A DNA stretch of 64,000 bases from Spongiihabitans sp965206355 (GTDB lineage: Bacteria; Pseudomonadota; Gammaproteobacteria; Arenicellales; Poriferihabitantaceae). Below are positions 26,323-34,569 of this stretch, piece by piece (the stretch's first letter is position 1; every line of letters starts with the position of its first letter). The DNA lies in assembly GCA_965206355.1 (NCBI GenBank), contig OZ242212.1, forward strand, positions 1,612,001 through 1,676,000, written 5' to 3'. Under the pieces are notes generated by a model, which was not told the DNA's origin, ran no database searches, and worked only from the letters and a program-made list of their open reading frames with translations. A program made the translations under genes and the position numbers.

Positions 26323-29300
26323 TCAGGAGTGGATATATTTCGATCCTCCGCGGTACATGGACTCCATTGCCGACCCGGCAATGGAGTAGGCGAGGCCGGG
26401 CACTTCTTTGGGGTCCAGTTTGAAGCCGGGTAGGCCGGTGTTCATACGCTGCATTTCGAGATTACCGGAATGAAGGGTAAAATCGCTGCGCATCTGCCGC
26501 AACTCGGAAGTCACTGGTGCGCCTGGAGCAGGAAGCTGATCCGCGTCGCTCAGGGCGGTGAGATACTTGAGTTCGGCATCTAGTTGTCCGGTTCGGTCCT
26601 TACCGCTCTTGCAGTTGAAGGCCAGGGTCTCGCCCATCGCATTGATAACCATGCCCAGGCGTGACACCATCTTGTAAGGGTCCTGGCCGCCCTTATTATA
26701 GCTACCTTCACGCCAGATAGTCTTGGCGTCCGCCGCAGCTTTGTGTAGGGTGTCGATGTTCCGGATCGTATCCGCAAGTTGCGTTTTGAGTTTGGGGATT
26801 GAGGTAGCGAATCCCGGGTCTGGCATCTTGGTGTTAGTTTGAAAATTTAAATCGTTTTCCAACATCTCTTTCTCGAGCTCAAGCGCCCTCAGTTTGCCTT
26901 GTACCTCGCCTCCCAACTCCCATTCCCGTTCCCCCAGCAAGGCTTTTAGTTCCGGGTTGTTGCGCTCCATGGCATAGCCCCAGCCCATCAGTTTGTCCCA
27001 GCCGAGCGTATGGGAGGGAATGACTCTGGAGAACCTACCTACTGCACCAGCGTTGACACCGAAGTTGAAGGTGCGAACCTTGCAGTTGACCGTGACGGTG
27101 TGCAAATCGCCCGAGGCATCGCGCACCTGGAGATTCTTTTGCTGCCCGCTCAGGTTTTGCAAGGCCTCCGTCTGGTGCCGCAACATTTTGCGCTCATTCG
27201 ATTTGGAGCCGGTACGTACTCTGTCCGGGGTCAACAGGGAAATCGAACTCAGGTTGATGTCCACCACCTCGCCATCAATGGCTGCCTGAAGCTTGTCCGG
27301 GTCGCTCACCAATGCGGCCACAGCCAGTTCTTCGGCCATCTTGGTGCTGGCGGCAGTCCGCATGTCGGAGGCAAACGTTGCAGCCGCGCTCTTGCCCGTG
27401 CGAATCAACCCGCAGATCTTGTCAACTTCAGCGAGGTCCTTAGCCTCGTTCATCCTGGCATCGTGAGCGGTATATAGATTTATCATTGCTATGTCGTCAC
27501 TTTCATTTCGGAAATCTTTTACATACTCGATTAAATCTTTTACCCCCTGTTCTGTTATCGGAACACAGTCGGCTGATGCCTCACCATCGCCCATACCCCA
27601 TGTAGCATATTTTTTCACCAACAGATCCTCGCCACCCTCCGTTAGAGCGCCTGCGGCTGTTAACGGTCGTTCATTTCTGCCACCATTATTTGCAAACCAC
27701 TCATTGTCTTTTGAGTAAAGTATCTGATTGTGCCCCGCCTGATTGTTTTTGCCTGTTCTCAGAAGATACATTTTACTTTTATCCAGACCTTGAAGATACC
27801 TGAGACAGTTCTCCTCAGTCTTCCCATCAAGAAGTCTGATGAGCGCGTCACCAGTGGGAGCAGACAGCGCTAGTGGCGGGAATATATCTATTTGCCCTTT
27901 GTTGTCAGCTTCATCTTTATAGTCCTCAAATTTGCACTCCAGATTGAAGTGATTCGCTGCCACAAGAGCGGTTTCCTCAGGGCAGACATTGTCAAGTTTA
28001 TCCAGATATGCAATTCCGTTGCTATCTGTCACGCTCAATGGTGCAGCAGCATCCAAACCACTATTTTGTGCGGCTGTATTCTCGCCCTTCTTGCGAATAT
28101 CCGGTGAACCCAGCAGATCTGTGACCATTTTGGTCAATTCCTGCTCCGGCAGTTTGCGCAGGTTGGCCACCGAGATGTCGTAGGCGTCCAGAACGCCGTG
28201 GCGCAGAGCGGAAAACAGGGTTGTTCCGCTGGCATCGGTGAGCTCGGTGCGGGCCAGGTTGGGCACATGGGTGTACTGCATCCGGTCGGAGCAGCAGACA
28301 CCGTTGCCATTGGCGGGATAAGGTTCGGCGAAGCGATCAGCCATGGCCCCGGCCGGCGTGATTGTGCTCTGAACCCTGTGGGATATGCCATCCACCGCAT
28401 AGTTCAGTTGCTTTTCTATCGGCTCCCAGGGGCGCTCGTTCTTGACCTGGTTGGTGGCCTCCTTGAACTGGAACTTGAGGTCGGGCATGTCTTTTTTCGC
28501 CACGCCAGCCCGTTTGAGTTGATCACCCACAAACTCTTGCAGCATCCGTCCCTGGGTGATCTCGGGATGGGCCAGCGGCAGCCACCTGACGGTTGCGCCC
28601 TCGGCCTTGGCATCCCAGTGCTTGTGCAGGGCTGCAATAACATCGCCAGCCTTTTTACCCTTGGTCAAACTGAAGGATTCCCACATTACCTCCTTTCTTG
28701 CGGACACCACCTGTGATTTGTCGCTGTCACTGCTTCTACCAGTGGCGATATCCTTCGCCTGGCCGAGTTCGGCACGGTGATCTTGCAGTATATTAACCAA
28801 TTTCTGTTTTGTATTCTCGGGCAAGTCGCTGGTGCTCAGCCCCCCGACCACCTTGAGAGCGGCATCGGCAGCGGTCAGATGGTAATCGATGCGGTCGGCG
28901 CGACTGACGGTCTGCTCTGGTGCTGCCTGGTCGATATCGAACAGGCACATCATATCCGCCAGATCCATGTGTCGATCCGCCAGCCGCTCCTGTAGTTTGA
29001 TGAAAAACTCATGAGTCTCAGGTCCAGCCATACCCTCTTCCTGTAATCCGTTCCGCACCACCGAAGCCCAGTTTTGCACTTGCCCCAGGTTGTACTTGCC
29101 GGCACGCAAAAGGGTGTTGACTTCCTCCTGATCCCCTGCGTTTAGGGGAGTTTCATATGCCTTTGCCAGCAGTTCTGCGGCACGCCCCATGTCTTTGTCA
29201 ATGTTCCCGAGAAAATCCACTGCATTCTTCATGTCATTCTTGGCTTCTGCCGCAGTCGACCAGCCAACGAGGGAAAGTTCAAAACTGCCTCGTTGCGGGC

Positions 29301-29565
29301 GGATTAAAGACTCTGGAGACAGTTGATCAGTGAACCAGTCGAGGGGTTTCACCGGAGCATCCGCAAGACTGACAGTGCGAGCGCTGGCTGGTGTCGCTAC
29401 TGTGGCGTTGTCGGCGGACTCCCGCACCGAGGCCACAGACCCGCCGTTTTGGGTGCTGACCCTGCGATTACCGAGCTGACCCTGCTGGGCAGTTTCAGTA
29501 GCTTGTTTTGTCTTGGTGTCTGCATTGGGCGCGACGGGTGAATGTCCGACAGATATATCTCTCAT
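26323..29565 (-). CDS. Large SopB/IpgD-like inositol phosphate phosphatase effector
   Basis: A 1080-residue protein, about twice the length of SopB (561) or IpgD (538). The catalytic CX5R loop NCKSGKDRTGQ is present with Cys985. Other SopB-like stretches are GVCCSDRM, TLFSALRHGVLDAYD, SISLLTPDRV, FNFGVNAGAVGRF, GGQDPYKMVSRLGM and LHSGNLEMQRMNTG. SopB-type enzymes dephosphorylate phosphoinositides in host membranes after injection. The N-terminal 350 residues have no evident counterpart in SopB and probably include the secretion and chaperone-binding signals. Residues about 485-695 look like an inserted segment. The second in-frame ATG is chosen because GGAGG lies seven bases before it. Last gene of the minus-strand T3SS run. 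Confidence 0.92.
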   Translation of the reverse strand: MRDISVGHSPVAPNADTKTKQATETAQQGQLGNRRVSTQNGGSVASVRESADNATVATPASARTVSLADAPVKPLDWFTDQLSPESLIRPQRGSFELSLVGWSTAAEAKNDMKNAVDFLGNIDKDMGRAAELLAKAYETPLNAGDQEEVNTLLRAGKYNLGQVQNWASVVRNGLQEEGMAGPETHEFFIKLQERLADRHMDLADMMCLFDIDQAAPEQTVSRADRIDYHLTAADAALKVVGGLSTSDLPENTKQKLVNILQDHRAELGQAKDIATGRSSDSDKSQVVSARKEVMWESFSLTKGKKAGDVIAALHKHWDAKAEGATVRWLPLAHPEITQGRMLQEFVGDQLKRAGVAKKDMPDLKFQFKEATNQVKNERPWEPIEKQLNYAVDGISHRVQSTITPAGAMADRFAEPYPANGNGVCCSDRMQYTHVPNLARTELTDASGTTLFSALRHGVLDAYDISVANLRKLPEQELTKMVTDLLGSPDIRKKGENTAAQNSGLDAAAPLSVTDSNGIAYLDKLDNVCPEETALVAANHFNLECKFEDYKDEADNKGQIDIFPPLALSAPTGDALIRLLDGKTEENCLRYLQGLDKSKMYLLRTGKNNQAGHNQILYSKDNEWFANNGGRNERPLTAAGALTEGGEDLLVKKYATWGMGDGEASADCVPITEQGVKDLIEYVKDFRNESDDIAMINLYTAHDARMNEAKDLAEVDKICGLIRTGKSAAATFASDMRTAASTKMAEELAVAALVSDPDKLQAAIDGEVVDINLSSISLLTPDRVRTGSKSNERKMLRHQTEALQNLSGQQKNLQVRDASGDLHTVTVNCKVRTFNFGVNAGAVGRFSRVIPSHTLGWDKLMGWGYAMERNNPELKALLGEREWELGGEVQGKLRALELEKEMLENDLNFQTNTKMPDPGFATSIPKLKTQLADTIRNIDTLHKAAADAKTIWREGSYNKGGQDPYKMVSRLGMVINAMGETLAFNCKSGKDRTGQLDAELKYLTALSDADQLPAPGAPVTSELRQMRSDFTLHSGNLEMQRMNTGLPGFKLDPKEVPGLAYSIAGSAMESMYRGGSKYIHS

Positions 29566-29581
29566 TTTCATCCTCCTTCAA

Positions 29582-30934
29582 TCAGTGTATTTCGCTCAGG
29601 TAATAATAATAGTTTTTGCCACTCTTTTGCAAGAGAATATATTCTTGGGTAATAGACTTGACGGAATAGCCGTTGTCCAGGCGTGAACCTTCTCCATAAC
29701 GCTGGTTGTTGCCCATGATAATGTGGGGGTTGTCTCCGAAACTGATGCCACGAATATCCAGTTTCAGGGAAGATGACTCTGACAGTCCACCCTCTTTGGG
29801 AGTGGTGAGTGGCGGGCGTGAGGCAAATTTTCGGTTGAATGTTTTTATGACATCTGTCAGGCGCTGCTTCGACTCTGGCTCCATTTTACCCGGCAACAGC
29901 AGTAGTCCTTGGTTGCCACGTTTGATCTCGACATCTTCTAGGTTGACTACAACCAGCATATTCTTCAGTGCGGAGATGCGGTCATCCAGGGTCTGCACCT
30001 CGTCGTCAAGACGACGATAGGTAGTGTAACGCCGTAGTTTAGCCAATGTGCTGTGCCATAGATCCGCATCCCCCACATAGCCCTTGAGTATAAAATCGCC
30101 AGGGGAAGTCGGCACCATAACGACCTCAACCTGATTGACGCGGTCGCGGTTGACCTCGTTGTCCAGAATCAGGGTCAGCGAATTGACCACTTGTTGCGTC
30201 GCAACAATGTTGGCATCAAGTATAATGTCGCTGTTTTCCAATTCGGTCAGGAACTCCTGGCGTTTCTCCTCTGTCTCAATGTAGCCAGTGATGTGCGTGT
30301 CGCCTTCATGCCCCTGTTCCACCTCCACAACGGCACCGTAGTGGGTGGCAATTTGCTGCACCCGGGTCTCGATTTCCTCTGCGGTAGGTGCGCTTGAGTC
30401 AGGTGTAAGTAACCATGCGGTGAACACGATCAGCAACACCAGTATCGGAACTCCGACAGCGATGAACCAGATTAAGCGCGAACTTCGGTCGGTGATTACC
30501 GAGGCCGCCTCGTTATCACCCCCATCCTCCTCTTCTTTCTCTCCAACGGCTACCGTTTCTCCACTCTCGGACAGTGCCGTCATTTTTTGTTTGAGTTGCA
30601 GGTCGATCACCGGCCATTCGGCATCCGCGGGGCCCACTACCAGAAACAGAGTACCTATGGAGATGAGTTGGAAGGGCTCAGGTGTCAGTTCACCACTTTC
30701 CAGTTTCTGTTTACCAACATAGATGGGTCTGGCGGTGTCCAGTAGTGTTAAAAGAGCTTGTTCGCCCTCCATGCGCAGGCTGATGTGGCGATCGGATAGA
30801 CTGACATCGTTCAGCACCAAATCGCAACTTTCATCCTGTCCCAGGACAAGTTCCTCAGTGGACAGTACAACCTCGGCGCCCACATGAACACCACTGAGTA
30901 TTTTCAGTATCCAGTTTTTAGTCGCAGGCTCCAT
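29582..30934 (-). CDS. sctD: T3SS inner-membrane ring protein SctD
   Basis: A 450-residue YscD/PrgH/EscD family protein. Residues 1-105 form a cytoplasmic FHA-like domain (GQDESCDLVLNDVSLSDRHISL), residues 154-176 a single membrane helix, and the rest a periplasmic region with ring-building repeats (VVEVEQGHEGDTHITGYIET; FILKGYVGDADLW). The last 45 residues (DNGYSVKSITQEYILLQKSG) match the family end. It pairs with SctJ inside and SctC outside; sctC lies immediately upstream on the same strand. Confidence 0.93.
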   Translation of the reverse strand: MEPATKNWILKILSGVHVGAEVVLSTEELVLGQDESCDLVLNDVSLSDRHISLRMEGEQALLTLLDTARPIYVGKQKLESGELTPEPFQLISIGTLFLVVGPADAEWPVIDLQLKQKMTALSESGETVAVGEKEEEDGGDNEAASVITDRSSRLIWFIAVGVPILVLLIVFTAWLLTPDSSAPTAEEIETRVQQIATHYGAVVEVEQGHEGDTHITGYIETEEKRQEFLTELENSDIILDANIVATQQVVNSLTLILDNEVNRDRVNQVEVVMVPTSPGDFILKGYVGDADLWHSTLAKLRRYTTYRRLDDEVQTLDDRISALKNMLVVVNLEDVEIKRGNQGLLLLPGKMEPESKQRLTDVIKTFNRKFASRPPLTTPKEGGLSESSSLKLDIRGISFGDNPHIIMGNNQRYGEGSRLDNGYSVKSITQEYILLQKSGKNYYYYLSEIH

Positions 30935-30954
30935 GTTCAGTGAGTACCGCGCCC

Positions 30955-33141
30955 CTATTGTTTACGGTCAGAAAGCAATTTCCCCTGATTGTCGCTCCCA
31001 AGGGCTTGTTGATGTGCATGGACTTGATTCTCGGCCGCCCTGACATCCTCCCTCTGGATTTCAGACAATCTGGGAATGCGTAATTTATACCCGGTTTTCA
31101 TCCGGTTGATGTTGTTGCCAGGAAAGGCACTCGGGTTGGCTTTCAATATCGCTATCATGGTCTGCTGGATGGTTACCTGTCGGGAGGGTCTTATCTTGAC
31201 AGCAATAGTCCAGAGCGCGTCCCCCGTGGCGGTGCGGATATAGTGTTGCTGACGGCGCGGCGCGGGCTGTGTTACAACAACGTCGGCAACGGTCTTTTTT
31301 GAAGGTTCGGCGAGCATAGTTGCCTGTCGCGTTTTATTCCCATTTCCGGATTCTTCTTTCGATATAGGCTTCTTTTGGTTTGCTGCCTTTTCGGTTTTCT
31401 CCTTCTCGGTTTCCTTCTTTTTGGTTTTCTCCTTCTCGGTTTTCTCCTTTTCGGTACTGTGCCCTTTGTCTTGTAGCAATTCGTTGTAGCCGCTGTCTAT
31501 ATCATCAAAACCAGTGTGGAGTTTATACGCTATTGATGTGTCAATGATGGTCGGCGTAATGACAAAGTAACGATCAAAGTTCATCTCGTTTTCATGCTTC
31601 CAGGTAAACAGTCGTCCCAGCAAGGGAATGTAACCAAAAAGTGGGACACGCCGCTTGCGCTCAAGGCGCTCACGGATGCTATAGCCGCCTATCAGCAGGC
31701 TTTGTCGTTCTCCGATGATCGCCTGAGTCTGGATAACGGTACGGGAGACTTCAGGTACTTCCGTAACGGCTGCACCGCTACCGCGGGTACCATCCTCGAC
31801 GTGGACGGACAGGTAAATTTTCCGTTCTTCGGGTTCGTAAATCAAATGCGGACGCACCCTGAGTACCGAGCCGTAGGAAACCGGCACCAGATCAACGGCA
31901 TCTGAGCGCTCTGCTCCCAGACGCACATAGAAGGTTTGATTGCTTTGGAATAATGCTTCGTGGTTGTCCAGCGTTAGCACCGAAGGGCGCGATACGACGC
32001 GACTCCTGCCTGATTCCTCCAGGGCAGCAATTTCCGCGATGATACCCCCAACCACCGTGGCGTTCATGGCTAGGTTAAGGCTAAAGTTGACATCACCACG
32101 CTGTATGTTACCACTGTCACCACTCCAGTTGAGACCGAGGCTTTGGGCATCGGTATCTCTGATGTCGAGGATCGTCACCTGTATCTGAATCTGGTCCTGA
32201 GGGACGTCAAGTTGTCGAATCAGCTGGTCATAAGTGGGCATGCGCGATTCCAGATCGCGTACGATGATAGCGTTCAGACGCGAGTCGCTGGCGATGTAAG
32301 CCTCACTCTTACGACCTTGTGCCGCTGTGGATGATGCTGTAGATGACTGTGGCGGCTGCTCATCCGGCACCAGTCCAGTACCGAGCAATTTGCGGCTTGG
32401 GTTGTTATTATTCGCCACTTTGGTGATGTGTGACACGTTCATAATCTGCGCCAATCTCTCCGCCAGACTGGTGACTTTTGCCCCATTGCCAGAGATGTTG
32501 TTCATTGCCTCGTCCACATAGCCGTATTTAATGTAGAAAACACGCACCGTATAACTCTCATCGCCGACCTCACCAGCCTGTTGCTTCAGTACCCATGCCA
32601 CGGTTTCCGAGATTAGTTCAACAAAGCGGGGAGGACCAGACACCTGAATCGTATTTTGCGCTGGTAGTAGATTCCAACTCAAAGGCTCACCTTTTAGTGC
32701 AAGGCTTTTCAACTGACTGCGAAATTTCTCCGCCAGGGGATAGGGTAAATCCAGAGTTTTACGCTCAATTTCGCTAATGTTATAAATGTACAGGGTGGTG
32801 CCGTCATAGACCCAGGCAAGTTCGTAGGTTTTAGCGATTCGGGCAAGATATTCATCCGCGCTGACTGCCGGGAAATGCCCGTTTACGGTGGCGCTGATAT
32901 TGGGACTGACAATCGTCGGTACAGATACGCTAGAGGCAAAATCATATAGCAAATCCCGTAGCGGTTCGTCATGTGCGAAGTGTCCGTATTGTCTTCCCTG
33001 CCACGGATTTTTTTCCGCCTGCGACGACTGGGCGTGCGACACAGTGGCAAGCACCAGCGTCAGAATGAAAACGGCTGTCCTGATCACCACCAGTGTTAGT
33101 TTTTGTACACCCTGTCCGAACTTGAACTTAGGTAGTGCCAT
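30955..33141 (-). CDS. sctC: T3SS outer-membrane secretin with C-terminal FimV-like LysM domain
   Basis: A 728-residue secretin. A signal peptide (MALPKFKFGQGVQKLTLVVI, then AVFILTLVLATVSHAQ) is followed by N0/N1 domains and a secretin pore domain with SRSRVVSRPSVLTLDNHEA and VPLFGYIPLLGRLF. After the pore comes a Lys/Glu repeat linker of about 35 residues and then, at about 634-696, a domain reading YIRTATGDALWTIAVKIRPS, later AILKANPSAFPGNNINRMKTGYKLRIP, which matches the LysM-type N-terminal domain of FimV. Such peptidoglycan-binding tails are not part of the usual YscC family. Start chosen at the ATG giving the best signal peptide; another at 33174 has a better ribosome site (GGAAG). Confidence 0.93.
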   Translation of the reverse strand: MALPKFKFGQGVQKLTLVVIRTAVFILTLVLATVSHAQSSQAEKNPWQGRQYGHFAHDEPLRDLLYDFASSVSVPTIVSPNISATVNGHFPAVSADEYLARIAKTYELAWVYDGTTLYIYNISEIERKTLDLPYPLAEKFRSQLKSLALKGEPLSWNLLPAQNTIQVSGPPRFVELISETVAWVLKQQAGEVGDESYTVRVFYIKYGYVDEAMNNISGNGAKVTSLAERLAQIMNVSHITKVANNNNPSRKLLGTGLVPDEQPPQSSTASSTAAQGRKSEAYIASDSRLNAIIVRDLESRMPTYDQLIRQLDVPQDQIQIQVTILDIRDTDAQSLGLNWSGDSGNIQRGDVNFSLNLAMNATVVGGIIAEIAALEESGRSRVVSRPSVLTLDNHEALFQSNQTFYVRLGAERSDAVDLVPVSYGSVLRVRPHLIYEPEERKIYLSVHVEDGTRGSGAAVTEVPEVSRTVIQTQAIIGERQSLLIGGYSIRERLERKRRVPLFGYIPLLGRLFTWKHENEMNFDRYFVITPTIIDTSIAYKLHTGFDDIDSGYNELLQDKGHSTEKEKTEKEKTKKKETEKEKTEKAANQKKPISKEESGNGNKTRQATMLAEPSKKTVADVVVTQPAPRRQQHYIRTATGDALWTIAVKIRPSRQVTIQQTMIAILKANPSAFPGNNINRMKTGYKLRIPRLSEIQREDVRAAENQVHAHQQALGSDNQGKLLSDRKQ

Positions 33142-33373
33142 GGTGGAATAACCATAGCCTCTCCAGTATTGCATCAGCGGCTTCCAAGCCATTTTTTATT
33201 TTCTCTAAGTGTTTGTATTTATCTGGTGGTGTTCCGGCTTTGAGTTGGCTGTCTATGGTTGCGCACTGCTGCGTTAATTTGTGCCGTAAACTATCCCTGA
33301 ATGCGCCGCTCTTGTCTTCCCGCAATTTAATTTCAACATCCATAATGATTCTTTCTTCTGACGTTGTTGACAT
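33128..33373 (-). CDS. Probable needle co-chaperone, YscE/EscE/SsaE-like
   Basis: An 81-residue helical protein just upstream of sctC and overlapping its start. The pattern QLKAGTPPDKYKHLEKIKNG followed by LEAADAILERLW fits the second helix of YscE/SsaE-type co-chaperones, which hold the needle subunit together with a YscG-type protein. It is a likely partner of the 131-residue protein at 15.4 kb even though the two genes are 17 kb apart. Similarity in this family is weak. Confidence 0.6.
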   Translation of the reverse strand: MSTTSEERIIMDVEIKLREDKSGAFRDSLRHKLTQQCATIDSQLKAGTPPDKYKHLEKIKNGLEAADAILERLWLFHHGTT

Positions 33374-33457
33374 GATTTATCCCCCTGTGGTTTTCGTGTG
33401 GTTGTCGTTTGGTTTTCGATAATTTCTTCGGCAGATTATGGGTATTTGCTGGAGCTA

Positions 33458-33916
33458 TTAGACTTTCAATGAATCAGGGGCCATGCTCCACGACTGCTCA
33501 CCAGCGGCCACCTCGGTGGACAACGCGCTCAGTTTTTCACGCCAGCTTTCCGCCAAGTCCACAAAAGCCTCGACAATTGACTCAAAACGCACAAGTTGCA
33601 TGTTCTCAAGCCGCTCCTCTCGTATCAGCACGATGCTTTTACTGCTAGCTTCAACCCCAATGGTCGCCCCTTTGGTACCCCTAAATATGTAGTTGGCGTC
33701 CAGCAAAACGGCATACATGGACTCTAAATCGGCACTGGGGGCGACACCAAGCATGGCATAGATGTAAATAGACTCCTCGTCCGGCCCTAATTCAAAACTG
33801 ATTCCAATGTCGTCAAACAGCAAATTACAACGATTCTCATTGTCTAGTTGTAACTCGGCAATGCCGACGGTCTTGCCAAATTCCCGCAGCAGATTTTTTA
33901 TCATATTTGCAGACAC
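33458..33916 (-). CDS. Class I T3SS chaperone (CesT family)
   Basis: A 152-residue acidic protein with the CesT/SycE arrangement: helix MIKNLLREFGKTVGIAELQL, strands NRCNLLFDDIGISFELGPD and SIYIYAMLGVAP, a middle helix AVLLDANYIF, strands ATIGVEASSKSIVLIREERL, and a last helix FVDLAESWREKL. Such dimers bind the N-terminal region of one or a few effectors. Candidate client: the SopB-like effector further along the same operon; this is inference. Confidence 0.85.
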   Translation of the reverse strand: MSANMIKNLLREFGKTVGIAELQLDNENRCNLLFDDIGISFELGPDEESIYIYAMLGVAPSADLESMYAVLLDANYIFRGTKGATIGVEASSKSIVLIREERLENMQLVRFESIVEAFVDLAESWREKLSALSTEVAAGEQSWSMAPDSLKV

Positions 33917-33978
33917 GATTTGTTTCTCCTCAAGGGTAACGGCTACTGATCAGCGGAAAATTGTAGCCTTGGGCATGG

Positions 33979-34494
33979 TTATGCGGAAGCCAAATTATGG
34001 GTCACCAGTTGCCGCATGGCTTCAGTGCGTTTGATTAACTGGCTGTGATCCATACCGTCAAACTCCATATCACACAGAATCTCGATTGACTCAATGGCCT
34101 TTTTGGCAGCATCCCAATCCTTGGTTGCGATATAACACTCGCAGGCATGGAACGGATAAACCGGATTGGTGGCATCTGCCAGTGCCGCACAGGAATAGGC
34201 GTTGATTGCACTCTCGAATTCGTTCAGCCGTTGGCAGCATCCCCCAAGGCCGAGCCAGAAGCGGGCATCCGCATGTTCGTACATGGAAAGGAACAAAAAC
34301 ATGGTCTTCGCATCTTGGTGTTTTTGCTGTTGGTATAAATTATAGGCGACCTGATACAGCGCTTCAATTTCCTGCTCGCTGTAACCGCGGATATCGGCTA
34401 TTGAAATGCCTTGTTCCAGACATTCCAACGCCATTTTCTCGACCCTGGCAGCCATCTCATCCGTCAGTTCATATTCTGTTTGTTGCTCTGTCAC
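33979..34494 (-). CDS. Class II translocator chaperone (SycD/LcrH/IpgC-like)
   Basis: A 171-residue TPR protein. The sequence IEALYQVAYNLYQQQKHQDAKTMFLFLSMYEHADARFWLGLGGCCQ is very close to the SycD/IpgC signature, with three TPRs in all. It follows the YopB-like translocator gene (34570-36030), with about 75 bp between, so it most likely keeps that hydrophobic protein soluble. A second, divergent SycD-type gene lies on the other side of the translocator gene. Confidence 0.92.
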   Translation of the reverse strand: MTEQQTEYELTDEMAARVEKMALECLEQGISIADIRGYSEQEIEALYQVAYNLYQQQKHQDAKTMFLFLSMYEHADARFWLGLGGCCQRLNEFESAINAYSCAALADATNPVYPFHACECYIATKDWDAAKKAIESIEILCDMEFDGMDHSQLIKRTEAMRQLVTHNLASA

Positions 34495-34569
34495 TGTTTT
34501 GATCTCGAATTGCTCTAGTTTGTGGTGTTATATTTTTCCGGTCTCTTTCTCATGCACCAGCTCAGTAGC

